Below, piece after piece: positions 1 through 12,555 of a stretch of DNA of 64,000 nucleotides. Position 1 is the stretch's first letter. Each line of letters starts with the position of its first letter. The notes below the pieces were generated by a model. It was not told where the DNA came from, did not search any database, and saw only the letters and a program-made list of their open reading frames with translations. The position numbers and the translations under genes are program-made. Source of the stretch: Rhinolophus ferrumequinum (taxonomy: Eukaryota; Chordata; Mammalia; Chiroptera; Rhinolophidae); the NCBI RefSeq assembly GCF_004115265.2, contig NC_046296.1:13832795-13896794 (forward strand), read 5' to 3'.

Positions 1-460
1 CAGAAGCTATGCACCGATGCCAGGGCCTAGTTCATCCTTCAAAGAAATTTTGGAACTCTTTTTCTGGAATGACCATCAGAGCTGTCAACATATTACCATT
101 GATGTCCTGAATGTCATCGAAATGTCCTTCTTTCAATATTTCCTTTATCTTCAGGTAAAGGAAGAAGTCATTGGGGGCCAGATCATGTGAGTAGGGAGGG
201 TGTTTCAATACAATTATTTGTTTACTGGCTAAAAACTCCCTCACAGACAGTGCTCTGTAAGCTGGTGCATTGTCGTGATGCAAGAGCCATGAATTGTTGG
301 TGAAAAGTTCAAGTCATCTAACTTTCTCATGTAGCCTTTTCAGCACTTCCAAATAGTCAACTTGGTTAACTGTTTGTCCAGTTGGTACAAATTCATAATG
401 AATAATCCCTCTGATACAACATCATTGCAACAAGTTTGCAAACTTAATCGTCCAACCTCG
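1..460 (-). mobile_element. Mariner DNA transposon, internally deleted copy, cut by window edge
   Basis: The minus strand encodes the C-terminal part of a mariner (Tc1/mariner superfamily) transposase at 32-283. It shows HHDNAP and, with 34 residues between the two aspartates, HDLAPNDFF, which is the D,D34D spacing of mariner. The plus-strand right end reads CAAACTTAATCGTCCAACCTCG followed by TA, matching the terminal inverted repeat of the fuller copy at 4737-5993. Between the mid-transposase region (about 420) and this terminus only about 40 bases remain, so the N-terminal half of the transposase is missing. The left end lies outside the window. It cannot code for a working transposase. Confidence 0.85.
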
Positions 461-534
461 TATATTGAGTATTACAATTTTAATAGTTTTTTCCTTTCTT
501 AAAATGTGTATATATTTTTTGGTACCCTCTGTAT

Positions 535-672
535 TGTGATAAGCTGGCATGGTGACAGATGATCGTTAGACTTAGTGTGATAATCATTGTATATAAATGT
601 CAAATCATTATATTGTATACCTGAAACTAATATAATATTGCATACCAATTATTGTTAAGTAAAAATAGGAAA
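535..672 (+). mobile_element. LINE-1 3' end fragment
   Basis: The motif series ATATAAATGTCAAATCATTAT, GTATACCTGAAACTAATATA and CCAATTATTGTTAAGTAAAAATA is the typical terminal part of the L1 3' UTR in non-primate mammals. The copy is short and 5'-truncated. Confidence 0.6.
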
Positions 673-959
673 GATAGAGCCTTATCTCCCAGACTCCATG
701 GAAGCGTAGGTGCCTTGCTCTAAGTTGTAAAACTACCTTCTGTAAGAAAGAGAGGAGTAACTTTATTTTTCTTCTGTTTAAATGTAATTAGTAAACACAG
801 ATTGTCTATGGTTCCCCCACCCCAGCTCTTAAAATCTCTCCCCCTTCATTTCAGTGGAGCTGAGTATCCAGACTTAGTCTGTACTCTTTCCTCTAATGTT
901 GGCAATTTCTGGTTGCTTATCTTTTCCGGTGTGATTTTTTTTTCTTTGTTTCCATTTTA

Positions 960-1190
960 GAAGAAAATAGAAAAAAAGGTGCAAGTTATATCCTAAGAGA
1001 GTAGAAGGATAGAAATAGTATGTTAAGATCAGGCATCACTGACAGAGAAAATAAAAGCATAGGAGAGAAAATCATAAAGCCAAAAGCTTTTTGAAAATAG
1101 TAATAAGATAGGTAAACTTCTAGTAAGACTGATTCAAAAAGAAAAAGGAAAAACACAAATTATCAATATCAGATATGAAAGAGGAGACAT
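960..1190 (+). mobile_element. LINE-1 ORF2 fragment
   Basis: The stretch around 1060-1185 (AAAATCATAAAGCCAAAAGC ... GTAAGACTGATTCAAAAAGA ... ATCAATATCAGATATGAAAG) matches the L1 ORF2 segment that encodes the sequence around KINKIDKPLARLIKK and TQITNIRNEK. It has frame damage and is about 0.2 kb long. Confidence 0.6.
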
Positions 1191-4100
1191 TTTATTGCGC
1201 CTCTTTGTTCTTGCATACTAAAGGTCATTCTTTCAATTTTACCCATTTGCATTCACTCTTAAGTGTCATTCACAGTGCCTTGAATGAAGATGAAATTCAG
1301 CTTTACTGTTTTACAGATTATGGCCCTGTTCATTCACAGTGGGGGCCTAATCAGTGTTTTGATGTAGGAGCTCTGGGTTCAACAGGTACTGGTCAACTTC
1401 TACAACGTGTAGACACATGTGAATTGGATGTGGTTGTGCCACATTTTACAATACAGACAGTGCCTGCTCCCACAGAGCTTACACTGCTCTGAACTAGTGA
1501 TGTTTAACTGTTTTCCTTTTACCAAATAAATAACAATGTGCTTTTCCCTCAGTGGAGTACAGGGCAATTCTGACTGAGAATTTTAATTAATAGTGTTATC
1601 CTCTGAGAGTACATAACCATGTCTTCCATCACGAACCTTCCAGTCTGATTCCCTGAAGGAGCGTCTTTCTTTTCCATATTGATGCTTATTCTTCTACTAC
1701 CTGCTCCTTGCCTTTAAAATACCATCTCCCTGCTTTTCCACTTATGTCAATCTAACCTGTCCTCTAAGATTCAACTCAAGTATTATTCCAAATCCATAAA
1801 ACTGACTCATGTCTAAGAAAACTGTATGTGTATTTTCTATCATCTATTATCAGGACTTCACATTTGCCTCTCAATTCCTCTTGTCTTTCCCATCTTACAC
1901 CCTCATTACTCTTTTCCAAAGGTTTCTGATTTCTCAGGGTGTAGCAACTGATGGAGCTACTCTGTTAATAGGACAGAAGCTATAAAGGTAACAGGCTGCA
2001 GGGGTTGCTTCTGCCTTTTCTTATCATGAAGTCAGAGGGTGGTAAGAATCAAAGCAAATTTTGGTGATTGGAAGTCTAAGCAGAGCAAGAATAGTAGCCA
2101 AACTAATTTAGGAGAAAAGGATTTGCCATGTGGTTCAGCGCAGCACACCAGAGACCCGTCACTGGGAAGAGGGGTAAAAGCTATGCCTAATACTCTATTT
2201 TAACTATTCTAGAATGTCATGCATTACAAGACACACCACTTATATACTTTGGGAAAAAAATAAACACTCCTTCATGTCCACATTGAGAATCTTATGGATT
2301 ATAACACACATATATCCATAAAATCACATGTCGTTTTCTTTTTTCCAGCTTTGTATTTAAATAGCTTTTGAATCTCTTTTGGACTCAACAATTATGAGTG
2401 TATCAAAACAATATGCTGCATTTTGTGAACTATTGGTGATCATGACACAAAGTATGGAATCTTAAGTGACAATGGTGCGTTGATTTATAAACCCACTGGC
2501 ACAAGCAAAAACAGCACACATCTTCCCTTTTCTTTCACTAAAGTCATTGCTAATTTCACCCTCCATTCCTGAGTTCACAAATGGAGAAAAGAAACTTAGA
2601 AGAGCACAACCCAATATCCTCAAATGACCAGTTTTCTTGATGGACATAATGATGAAAATAACAAATTTATTAAATAATCCTCTGCATCAGACATTATCCA
2701 GCATTTGCAGTAACCATGAATTATGGAAATATTTATCAAGGTTCTGAATTTCGTAGACTAGATTGGGAGACTAACACAGGTTGCTAATTCTGTATTTTAT
2801 TAAAAACAAAATGAAGTAAAACAAAATTTACTATCTATCCTTATTTATAAATACAGGATATTCTAATACTCCCAAATATATACATGAAACATAATCACAA
2901 GGAAAATGTTTAATTGAATAAATTTAACTTTATCTTATTTCATCAAAATTCTTTGGTTTTCTCTTCTTGGTGCAGCCCAGTGAAGATCTGAGATGGGCTA
3001 GAACTAACTGCACAGTGCAAGCACTTCAGAGCTGCTGTAATTATTATAATAGTCAAGATTTGCAGAGGTGGAGAGAGACCTTCACTGATTTAAATCAGAA
3101 CATCAGTAGTCACTTCTTCCTAACTTGACTGGTTGTGATTTCCTTCGTCATAAGAGGATAGGATGTCAAAAGAGGTGGCATGACAGCTGTTAGGTTGAAT
3201 TTCTTTTTTCCCTGAAAAAATTGCCCATAATGAAAATATGGCTGTGACAACTGTAGGCTGTGTGTGTTAATTTGGGGAGGAGGTTCCAGACAAAACAGAT
3301 GCTCGCTCTCTCAAAAATGTTTCCCCTAGAAAACAGATCCCACTGTGTTTACCTGTAAGGCAGCCATTGCACTAAATGCAGTCCATAGGACCACTGTATT
3401 TAGGTTGGCAAGTCTTGGTTTTAACCCGACTATCTTCACTGGCTCCCTGCAGTTGATATAAACTGTAGTAACATGCTATGCTAAACAGGGAACAAGGCCG
3501 CCGCAGGATATCATATTATCTACAATAGTGGAGACCACTTCTCTGTGGAGTGGCTCACATGGCCAAACAAGGGGATGACAAGCAGCACAAGGCAATTCCA
3601 AGGGTTATTACTCACTCTCCAGGGGTTGCTCTTCGTGAGTCTGAGCGAGAGGAGTGGACAGTTTTATAATTTCAAAGAAGAGAAAAAGATGGCAGAGGAT
3701 GCAGAATTGAGCTGGAGGTAGTAACTTCACTCCAAGATAAGGTGAGGGAGATTTAACACTCAAGACCTTCCTGAAAAAGACTGGATAGGAAAGAGATGAT
3801 AGAGATGGTCCAAGACAGCCAGCATCTGTAGAAAGCGTGGTATCCTGGTAGACCAGAGACATGAGGCAATGAGGAATCACTGCAAAGCCTCAACTCACGA
3901 CAAAACGACCACACTCGGAAAATCTGCTTCTCCCCAGCCCTCCTCAGCAGGGCTGCAGAGGCTAAGCTTGGATGAGCTGCAACTGGCTTTGACTGTTGGC
4001 ACCTGAGGTTGGAAGAAACTTCACGTTGCTTTGGTCCAAGAAAGCAGAAGACTTGCATATTTCTGCAATTCTAGCATATGTATTTTGTCATACTCACATT

Positions 4101-4736
4101 TCTGAAATCAGAAAGGATCTTCTAATTACTATGCGCTCTTTTATGGAAAAATCATTATTAATTAAATAATACACTATATTATTAATTGCTTTTCATAATA
4201 AAGGCAGAATGGGATTAAGGAAAACATATTTTGAAACTTCACTTGTAATTGGAAGAAGGGCTAATAGTCCCTTGAACTGAGATCACTTTGTTCCTAGGAC
4301 TAGGTGCTGTGGCCTCAGAAAAGAATTGTAACTTCAACAGAGAAGGAGTTAGGGCCCTGTGAAGAGAATCAATTTTCAAAAGTTATCGAGTGTTCCTTCC
4401 TGCAACAAAGCATTATATTTGGTAGTGATATTTTTATGATTATTTATATCAGTACAGTTTTGTGTTTTTTAGAGCAATGTTAAATTAATATATGCCCTTC
4501 CCAACACAGTCTCTTGGTAATAAAAAATAAAAAAGATTCTTATTCATTTAACTCCCCTTTCCCAAAACAACCCATCTGAATAAACAAAAGTCTAAAATAG
4601 TATAGTAAAATCCGTCTTTAATCAACCTGTCACAAGACCATATGATACACTTACCAGGTGCAGGAAATTTGGGTCAAAGAAAGACATGTACAAAGAACGC
4701 TTTACACATAGAGAACAGTGCACAGGTCTGAATATA
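1190..4736. other. Intergenic, no recognised gene
   Basis: I see no conserved gene here. The open frame at 1175-1492 (+, 105 codons) starts inside the L1 fragment and continues into sequence I do not recognise. Two overlapping minus-strand frames at 3608-4058 have no family features. The composition is AT-rich. Confidence 0.5.
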
Positions 4737-5993
4737 CAAGGTCTGAAAATTAAGTTCACGAATAGTACCTTAGCACTGAATATCACTACGGTCACCTTCA
4801 AGGTACTCCCCTTGGGAAGCTACAGTCCGATGCCAGTGCCTAGTGCACCATTAAAATGAATTTTGGAACTCTTTTCCTGGAATGGTCATCAGAGCTGTCA
4901 TCGGATCATCAAAATTCCTTCCTTTTACTATTTCCTTTATCTTTGGGTAAAGAAGTCATTGGGGGCCAGATAAGGTGGGTAGGAAGTGTGTTCCAATACA
5001 GTTATTTGTTTACTGGCTAAAAACTCCCTCACAGACAGCTATCTGAGCTGGTGCATTGTCGTGATGCAAGAGCCATGAATTGTTGGCAAAAAGTTCAGGA
5101 CATCTAACTTTTTGACACAGCCTTTTCAGCACTTCCAACTAGTCAACTTGGTTAACTGTTGGTCCGGTTGGTACAAATTCGTAATGAATAATCCTTCTGT
5201 TTTCAAACAAGTTTAGCAACATCATTTCGACTCTTGATTTTGACTGACAGAACTTTTTCAGTTGTGGAGAATTGGCTGACTTCTTTGTTGCACTTTGTTC
5301 CTTTGTTTCAGGGCCGTATTGGTACACCCATGTTTCATCACCAGTAATAACATGGCCCTAAACATCATCTTGCTTCTCCAAAAGATCTTGGCAAACTTCA
5401 ACTCTCCTTTGGTTTTGTTCATCGGTGAGCTCCTTTGAGACCATTTTTGTACACACCTCTGTCATGCCAAGATTTTCAGTTAAGATTTTCCTAACTCTCT
5501 CTCTAATAATGTTTACTTGGTCTGCTATGCTTTTCACAGTCAGCCAATGATTTTGATGAAAAATTCAACAAATTTTTGCAATGTTTTCATCAGTTCTGCT
5601 CATTACTGCTGCCATGACATTTCTTCATCAGTGACACATTCTCTCCCCTCAGAAAAGCATTTAATCCATTTGTACACTGCCATTTTATTCATGGCATTAT
5701 CCTCATGAACTTGAACTAACGTCCTTGAGTTCACTTCCACTCTTGCCAAGTTTAACAAGAAATTTAATGTTTGTTCATTGCTCTAATTCAAACTCAGACA
5801 TTTTCGCGATGGCACGCAAAAATACGCAACAACAATAATGAACACCTCTCAGCAAGACACCACCATACATCAGCATGAACACAGCTGTGAGACCCTGATA
5901 TACCAAGGTTATGAAACATTACTAAGCTGTTTGTACAGTGCTGCTACTGTAAGCACACAGTGGCAAGTTCTCAAACTTAATTGTCAGACCTCA
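4737..5993 (-). mobile_element. Mariner DNA transposon, near full length, inactive
   Basis: About 1.26 kb, the usual mariner length, bounded by TA dinucleotides at 4735-4736 and 5994-5995, the mariner target duplication. The terminal inverted repeats are GGTCTGAAAATTAAGTTCA on the left and, read on the minus strand, GGTCTGACAATTAAGTTTG on the right. Transposase runs on the minus strand from MSEFELEQ (start near 5799) through a mid-region (YQYGPETKEQ at 5139-5327) to the C-terminal DNA around 4850-5100. There is an in-frame stop directly after MSEFELEQ and several later frame breaks, so this copy is dead. It is the reference for the two internally deleted relatives at 1-460 and 42894-43464. 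Confidence 0.88.
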
Positions 5994-5995
5994 TA

Positions 5996-7088
5996 AGATG
6001 AAGGGCAGGAAAAGGCCCTGAAAACAATCCTTTTTTGAAATTATGAGGATAGGGAGAGATATTTAGGTAGTTTTCCATTTGTGTTGTCTCATTTTACTTT
6101 TTACATTGAAAATGTCAAGTATGATAAAAGCAGAGGAAATAATGTAATAATTCACATATGCCCATCACCCAGCTTTAACAATATTCAACTATGAATGAAA
6201 TAAGCTAGAGATATACCAGGTCAATCCCCACATAAACTCCTATAGTTCTCTTTATACAAACAACAAAACAAAACCAAATTTCTTAAGCCATTCAGTTTCT
6301 TCACTCATAAAGAGATACCAGATGAAGCAGGGCAGAGGGAATATTGGCTAATAACGAGCTGAGATTCAGATGAAAGCCAACTGAGATAAGTTAGTAACCA
6401 TGCAACAGAAAGTTTGGGATCCAAGGGGATTTCATAACTTGCTCACCACAAAACAAGGGAAAGGATGAGAGCTGAGATAGCCTCACCTTTTAACCAAGGG
6501 ACCACGTACAAATGGTATTTCAAATTTGGCAAATTGAAGATAGAGCTAATTCTAATTTTAGAATTAAAATTACTAGCTGCCAACTGTTCATTTTGCCAGT
6601 TTATTCCAGATACCGCTGCCACCCACCTCCCATGCTCAAGCAATATAAGATCTAACATGGATTACAAACCACTAAAACTTAGCCTTCCAACTCAGACACT
6701 GAGTGAAAAATAAAAAGTATCTAAGGAATCAAAGACAGGAGTTGAGTGTAATCCTCCAACACATTTTTTCTAGGGCAAAATACAATATAGATAAACATTT
6801 TATTCAAAGATGAATAAAAAGATGATCTAGCCTTGGATCTCTGTAAATATGTTGTCAAACAAACAACAAAGGGTATGGATAAAAGAAGCTGCTCAAAAGT
6901 ACATGTTAGAATTCAAGAGAAAAGAAAACTTGCAAGTTTCTTTGTATTCTCAGAAGAATAAGAAGCTATCCATGAAAAGAAGAGAGTACTGAAGATTCAA
7001 GATAGATGAATACCATAGGGAAAATGTTATGATGGTGATGTCTCTTTCTTATTCTTGAAGTTCATTTACCTAGTCATCTTGATAGTAA

Positions 7089-7089
<1 letters not shown>
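5996..7089. other. Intergenic, nothing recognised
   Basis: AT-rich unique-looking sequence. The overlapping frames on both strands at 6443-6713 are mutual shadows around a small palindrome (TAATTCTAA/TTAGAATTA near 6547). Confidence 0.5.

Positions 7090-7134
<45 letters not shown>
7090..7134. repeat. (CT)n microsatellite
   Basis: About 22 uninterrupted CT units, followed by a pyrimidine-rich tail to about 7160. On the other strand it reads GA/RE-repeat codons, an artefact. Confidence 0.97.
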
Positions 7135-7137
<3 letters not shown>

Positions 7138-7159
7138 CTTTCTCTCCCCCTCTTTCTCT

Positions 7160-8125
7160 GTAGGGACCCAGAAGTTTTTAGATTTAGACAGTTCTTTAAA
7201 GTTTTATTTTTATCATTTCCTTGACTAATTTTTTTCTGTTCTTTTTCTGTTTTTCTCATTCAATTGTACAAATTATAAGTCTGCTCTTTGTAGTCTGTAT
7301 TCCATTTTCATTTATCATCTTTTTACCATGACATATAAGGAAAACAAAAACAAAATTTATAATAGATCTGAAACTAAGGCAGCACTAAGGAATAGACCTG
7401 ACATGAAAAAGAAGTGAAATTATAACTTTGTACAGAATTGAGGAATGGTCAAAATTCAGTGGAGAAGAACAAAAGTAAATAATTTAGGAAAAATAAAATA
7501 AATAAAATACCATCTGAGCCCAGGTAGAAAGATCATTATGTTCTAAAAAAGAGGGAAAAATTAAGTTTTTCTCTTTTCCTAAAATATTAGATTTCAGAAG
7601 AAAATAGATAATTTGTATAAAAGGCTGAAGGGGAAAGTCTATTCCCACAGAATTTTATAACCAGCCAAGATATCACCTTTGGGTTAAAATAACAGGAAGT
7701 AAAGATGCAGTATTTGTAACACTCATAAACTCTTCTCACTCATGTCCTAAGCAGTTGGCATAGAGAGACAAAAAGTATCCATACTGGGAAAGTGAAATTG
7801 AGAGGAATGTTTACTTCTGAGCCTTCTTGCTCTTATAAAGCTTATGAAAATATTGGAGAACTCAGCATGTGTCATAAGACAAGAGAAGGGGAAGAATGTG
7901 CAGAAATAGGGAAAAATTATTAAGTGTCAGAAGAGGGGAATAAGAAAATTAATTGAAGCAAAGGGGAAAAAAATCCTGGGGAATCAGCATATGCTACATT
8001 TGGGTGGAAAGAAGAAAAGGGGGGATAAAATTGAGGGCAACTGACAGATGTTATAAAGGAGAGATGTCATGGGGCCGAAGAGGGAGAAAAATATCAGCAC
8101 CTGGAATGACCTGGAAATTGAGATT
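7160..8125. other. Intergenic, purine-rich, no gene recognised
   Basis: A- and G-rich sequence with long AAAG/GGAA runs. No conserved reading frame or recognised repeat family was found. Confidence 0.45.
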
Positions 8126-8129
8126 CATA

Positions 8130-8515
8130 TTTAACATGAACCTAAACCTGAACCTTGGACCAGGAAACCAATGATGAACATGGAACTGACTTAGGACATG
8201 TACATTGGATCTCAGTTGTGCACATGGAGCATGAACCTATACTGAATATGGACCTTGGAATTAGACCTTGGACCTGTTACCTATACCTGGAACCATAACT
8301 TCAAACCAAGACCAGAATCTCAGACCTTGATCTTGAACCTTAATCTAAATGTATCATCTTGGACTTGGACAATGGAACTGGACAAAGACCTAAAACTTGG
8401 ACCTGGATTTGTCCAGAAAGTTGATACTGATCTTAATCATGTAACATGGTTGTGGACTTGGGCTTTGTTCCTTGACATTGACTTAAACATCTAACCTTAG
8501 TTCTGGAGCTGGACA
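8130..8515. repeat. Degenerate hexanucleotide repeat (GGACCT/TGGAAC type)
   Basis: The words GGACCT, GGAACT, GAACCT, TGGACT and TTGGAC recur at spacings that are mostly multiples of six over about 385 bases. The plus strand therefore stays open at 8255-8494 and reads repeats such as LDLGP, LNLNLN and SWTWTMELD. Periodic codon bias comes from the repeat unit, not from selection on a protein. I know no host gene of this form. It is best read as an old, diverged simple or minisatellite repeat. Confidence 0.75.
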
Positions 8516-8519
8516 TGAT

Positions 8520-9866
8520 AATTTCCTTTATTGGCCTCAGAGAGTTTGAAGTTTGGCCAGTCTGCCTTGTTTCACAAAATACATGGGGCCTCATTTTATT
8601 ATCCCTTTCCCATTTCTTCTGATAGACTTTAGGATAATATAAAAGGACTAAAGTAGTATCCTGGATGTTCAGTTAATATATCCCAAAGGAGTGTACTGTA
8701 GTGATAAATCTTCAATAAAATATGTTTCAAGGCTGTTTTTGACCTGGGCTCTGCTGAGCCATCTTTCTTGTATTAATTCCAAGAAAAACCATACTGAGGC
8801 TGATCTGCAAATATTAATGTTGTTGGATTTGGAAAATAATATGGATTAAAAAGTACAGGTTGGACATCTTATCTTTTGGCAAAGAAAGCTTCTTAAAGTT
8901 TAGCATTGGTTACTCTAAGAGTAAGGATTCCTTTTTCACCACCAAGAAGTGGAGTATAAATAATCTAAAACCAGCTTTCTAAATGTAGTATTTGAACGAT
9001 CTTCTCTGTGTCTGATTAATAAGGATTGTTAGAAAGAACAAGTAAAACTAAACTAAATTTTAGTGAGTTTAGTGAGTTGTCATGTGAAACAAATCTCTTA
9101 CATTGTGGTTAGGGATATTATAACCTTAAAGTTTACTATAAATAACACATTATTTCAATTAAAAACAAAATCGAGTATTAATAACTTCTCATAGGAGGAT
9201 CTGAGATTACTGTATTCTACCTGGTAATGGGGAGGATTTGGGAGGATAGTAAACCATGTATAGCTTGAAAAGGATGAGATTATGGAAAAATCACATTTCA
9301 TTCTGCTTCTTACATATAAACGAAGGACTCAGAGGTTTCCCATGCTCCAAGCTGTTTAAGCTCTGCTTTGAAAGGTGGAGTCTGATGATTAAAGTTTTAA
9401 CTCTGAAGACATGATTTATTTTTTTTTTCTGGTTGGACACAGAATATTGATCACCCAGTTATTTTTCCTTGTTTTTATTTGTTTATATAGCTAAAACTCA
9501 GGTAGCCTAACCCTGAAACATTTCACATATTTTATTACTTATTTACAATTCTTTAAAACTTTATTTGAATTCTTAAAAATTATTTTAATATGTACATGTA
9601 TATACGATTGTATGTAAATATTGCTCTATTATGCTATTTCTAGATTATAGTAATGATGTGAAAATATGTGTTATTACTAATAGGGAACACGTTAAACTGT
9701 AAAAGTTAAACTGTAACTTTCTGTTTGGAAAATGTTAAACATACAAAAGAGTTGAAAGAATATGAGTAGGAGTAACACTCATAACTTTCCACTTAGAGTC
9801 AGTAATTGTTATCATTTTATAATATTTGCTTTGTTTCTCCATCCTTGGTCCATCTCTTTCTCTGCA
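8520..9866. other. Intergenic, nothing recognised
   Basis: AT-rich sequence without a conserved frame or a repeat family I can name. Confidence 0.45.
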
Positions 9867-9903
9867 AACACACACACACAAACACACACACACACACGCA
9901 CAC
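9867..9903. repeat. (CA)n microsatellite
   Basis: CA units with two A-rich interruptions and a CGCA end. Confidence 0.95.
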
Positions 9904-10234
9904 CAAATACTTTTTTCTTGAATAATTTGAAAGCAAGTTGCAGACATCATGACACTTTACCTCTAAGTACTTCACCATAAATATTAAAAGTAAGGAAATT
10001 CTTTATTTAACTATAATACTATTATGAAGAGAAAGAAAATTTAAAAGTGTGGCATAAAATATCAGTCCATATTCATATTTCCCAATTGTCCCTCAAATGA
10101 CTTACTTTATTAATAAAGACCCAATTAAAATTTAGCCATTAGATTAGGTTGCTATATCCCTTTAGATTATTTGAATCTAATATTATTTCCTTCTTCCATG
10201 ACACTTAGTTTTTCAAGAATTCAAGAACATACTC

Positions 10235-10960
10235 TAGGTTCCTAACAAGATGGTGGAGTAAACACTGTGCCCATGTCCTTCCATGTACACATTAAAATTA
10301 CAACTAAATAATATAACAACAAACCCGGAGAACCATCTGAAGTCTAGTCAAGCATAAGTCCTATAACTAAAAATACACAGAAGAAGCCACCTCCAGACTG
10401 GTAGGAGGGATGGAGATGCGGAATGGACCCCAAACCTCTGTGTGACAGTTGAGAATCAGGAGGGCTATCTTGGCTTTGGAGGTTCCCCCCGGAGGAGTGA
10501 GGGACCCCAATCCCCTACACCAAGCTCCCCAGTTCAGAGTACTGGTGCCGGGAAGTGGAGCCCTCACGAGATCTGGCTGCGAAAAACAGTGGGGATTCCA
10601 ATCATTGAGACGGAAAGCTGCAGGAAACCCAGATGTCTTCTTAAATGGCCCGCACACAGACGCACTCACTTGCTGGCACTTACCTTGGGCTCTGGCGGAG
10701 GGATAGTGATTCAGGAGGCCTCAGAGACATACAGAGGAGCACACTGAGGTGTGTGGCTTCTGAGGGGAGGACTGGAGGACTGTAGACATTTTTTCGGTGA
10801 GGGATCCTTCTGTGCAGCTCACAAGTGGGCGCCATTTTGCCTGCATTGAGCCTGCCCCCCATAGGTCAAATCTGAATCTGATTGGCCTGATGAGCTCTGT
10901 TGCTCCACCCAGTTGACTCAGCTGGAATTCCACTCCACCCAACTGTCTTAGAAGTTTCTT
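10235..10960 (+). mobile_element. LINE-1 5' UTR fragment, lacks the rest of the element
   Basis: Starts with CAAGATGGTGGAGTAAAC, the usual start of a mammalian L1 5' UTR, and runs through GC-rich untranslated sequence. Its reverse complement matches 60360-61060 and parts of 54200-55560 (for example GAGCCCAAGGT, CAATCCCCACTGTTTTTC). At about 10960 the L1 sequence stops with no ORF1 or ORF2 behind it. The several open frames on both strands here reflect high GC only. Confidence 0.75.
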
Positions 10961-10964
10961 AGAA

Positions 10965-12057
10965 CCCGAGGTGCCACCATATATTTTTGTATATATTTTG
11001 TGAAGTAATTCATTTTTTTCCTTTTTAACAAAATAATCTGTTGGCTATATTGCTTATTGGATTGTTTGTTGGTTCTACTGACTTTCAGATTCTGAGAACA
11101 TGAATAAATTACTTAATTGCACGATCCCATTACACATCACTATGGTAGACACCTGTACACAAGCTGGCCTAGAACAGTAGGATGAGAGTCAGAGTCTGTA
11201 GAAAACCCCAGCTTAAATTTTTCCCAGACTGACCAAACAGAACGTGAACCACATAGTATGTATCTCATAGTTGCCCAAATTGCTAACTCAGAAGTAAATC
11301 TGACTACAGAATTTTCTCATTATTCCCACATGAGGCTGACCCTCCCAGTAAGAATGTAATAAAAGTGATTTTCACCACAGCCAAATGGCATTTTTGCAAG
11401 GATGTTGTTAGCAGTCTGGTATAGTGAGCACCTTGATACAGTAGAGGTCTAATTTACATGTAATACAGGATCATGTCTCCAATTTCATCCAGTTCCTGCT
11501 CTGACCCCTCTTTAACTCTTACTAATTCTTTTAAACTCCTTCATTGCCTTTTATTCTTGTACATTATCATTATCCATCTGGGAATCTCCAGCTCTCAAAA
11601 CAACTGGCAAGGCAAGTTTATTGATTTGATTTTCCTTAGATTTTGGCTTATTTATTGACTTGTCAGATGATTCTGAACAAATGATGATTTTTCTTTAAAA
11701 TTAGCTACCATGTTTAAGAGGCAACTCTGAACCATCACTGCTACTCTTAGCTCCAATTCCTTCTATGCCCTCCCCTATTGTGATACGTGTGATTCCCATA
11801 CCCACCTCCATTTGTAATCCACTAGTTTTTAAAAAAATTTTACTACACCATAGCAAGAAATACACATGTATGCTTAAAGAAGTGAGTTCTTGAGATATCA
11901 GCCAGAAGAACTACTCCAGTAGAGTCCCTCTTAAAAATGTAATGCTACTTTGTGCCACAGGCCCCTAACAAGGAAGAGACAGGGAAAGGAGCAAACTTCA
12001 CCCATTCCTGGGGCAAATGCTCATCTCTTAAGAGGAAAGAAACAACAGCTGTGGTAA
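10965..12057. other. Intergenic region upstream of REG3 gene A
   Basis: No gene or repeat I can name. The homology block shared with the 5' flanks of REG3 genes B and C begins near 11990 and includes the promoter elements listed separately. Confidence 0.5.
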
Positions 12058-12077
12058 TTCCCAGCCTTTGCTGGGAA
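12058..12077 (+). promoter_or_regulatory. Acute-phase/STAT3-like inverted repeat of REG3 gene A
   Basis: TTCCCAGC, a 4-base spacer and GCTGGGAA form a perfect 8-bp inverted repeat about 115 bp upstream of the TATA box. Each half carries CTGGGAA, the core of type 2 IL-6 response elements bound by STAT3. REG3/PAP genes are known to be induced by IL-6 and IL-22. That this site mediates it here is inference. Confidence 0.6.
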
Positions 12078-12191
12078 GAGACTCCTCCCCATGGCAGGAA
12101 TCTCCTTGAACTAGTCCCAAGCGCTTGCCATGGCATTTGTCCTAGCTCCACATGTTTGTTATTTATATCAGAGCCCCACCTTCAAATCCTC

Positions 12192-12248
12192 TTATAAGAG
12201 GCAAGTCTTTTCTGACCTCACAAACCGTTGCAGATCCCTGGAACACAG
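12192..12248 (+). promoter_or_regulatory. TATA box and non-coding exon 1 of REG3 gene A
   Basis: TTATAAGA lies at 12192-12199. The likely transcription start is about 30 bp downstream (near 12222). The short non-coding exon 1 ends with GAACACAG at 12248 before a GTAAGT donor. The same TATA-exon layout is present at genes B and C. Confidence 0.75.
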
Positions 12249-12555
12249 GTAAGTTTGAGCTCTGAAAGCTGACACCTGAGGCAAGGGATTTACCTCATGC
12301 ATTTTTGGAGAAGGTATATGATTATTTCTGTTCTCTGAGAACACAGTATCTCTGAGACTCAGCAAAGGTGGTCCTGGAAGGTCTCAGGAGGGGTTCTTTG
12401 CAGAACTAGAGAATGGGATGGATATCACCAAGATCAATTTATTCCTAGGGGAAAAAAGTAAAAGACAAGAGGGAGAAGTGAGGGGTCTCTGCCTGCATTT
12501 TCTCTGACCACATTTCTTAAATGATCTCTGATTGTTTCTTTAAGTCACAGACATG

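Noticed and set aside
1175-1492. 105-codon open frame on + as a gene
   Set aside because: It begins in an L1 ORF2 fragment and has no recognisable domain, splice context or promoter.
7074-7259. Arg/Glu-rich open frame on -
   Set aside because: Produced by the (CT)n microsatellite.
8255-8494. 79-codon frame as a secreted or structural repeat protein
   Set aside because: Periodicity comes from the degenerate hexamer repeat; no start context or homologue known to me.
10367-10942. Several GC-rich open frames on both strands as genes
   Set aside because: They lie in an L1 5' UTR and match its other copies on non-coding terms.
12058-12077. The promoter inverted repeat as a terminator-like hairpin
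   Set aside because: It sits upstream of a TATA box and its homologues keep the same distance in the other two genes, so a transcription-factor site is the better reading.
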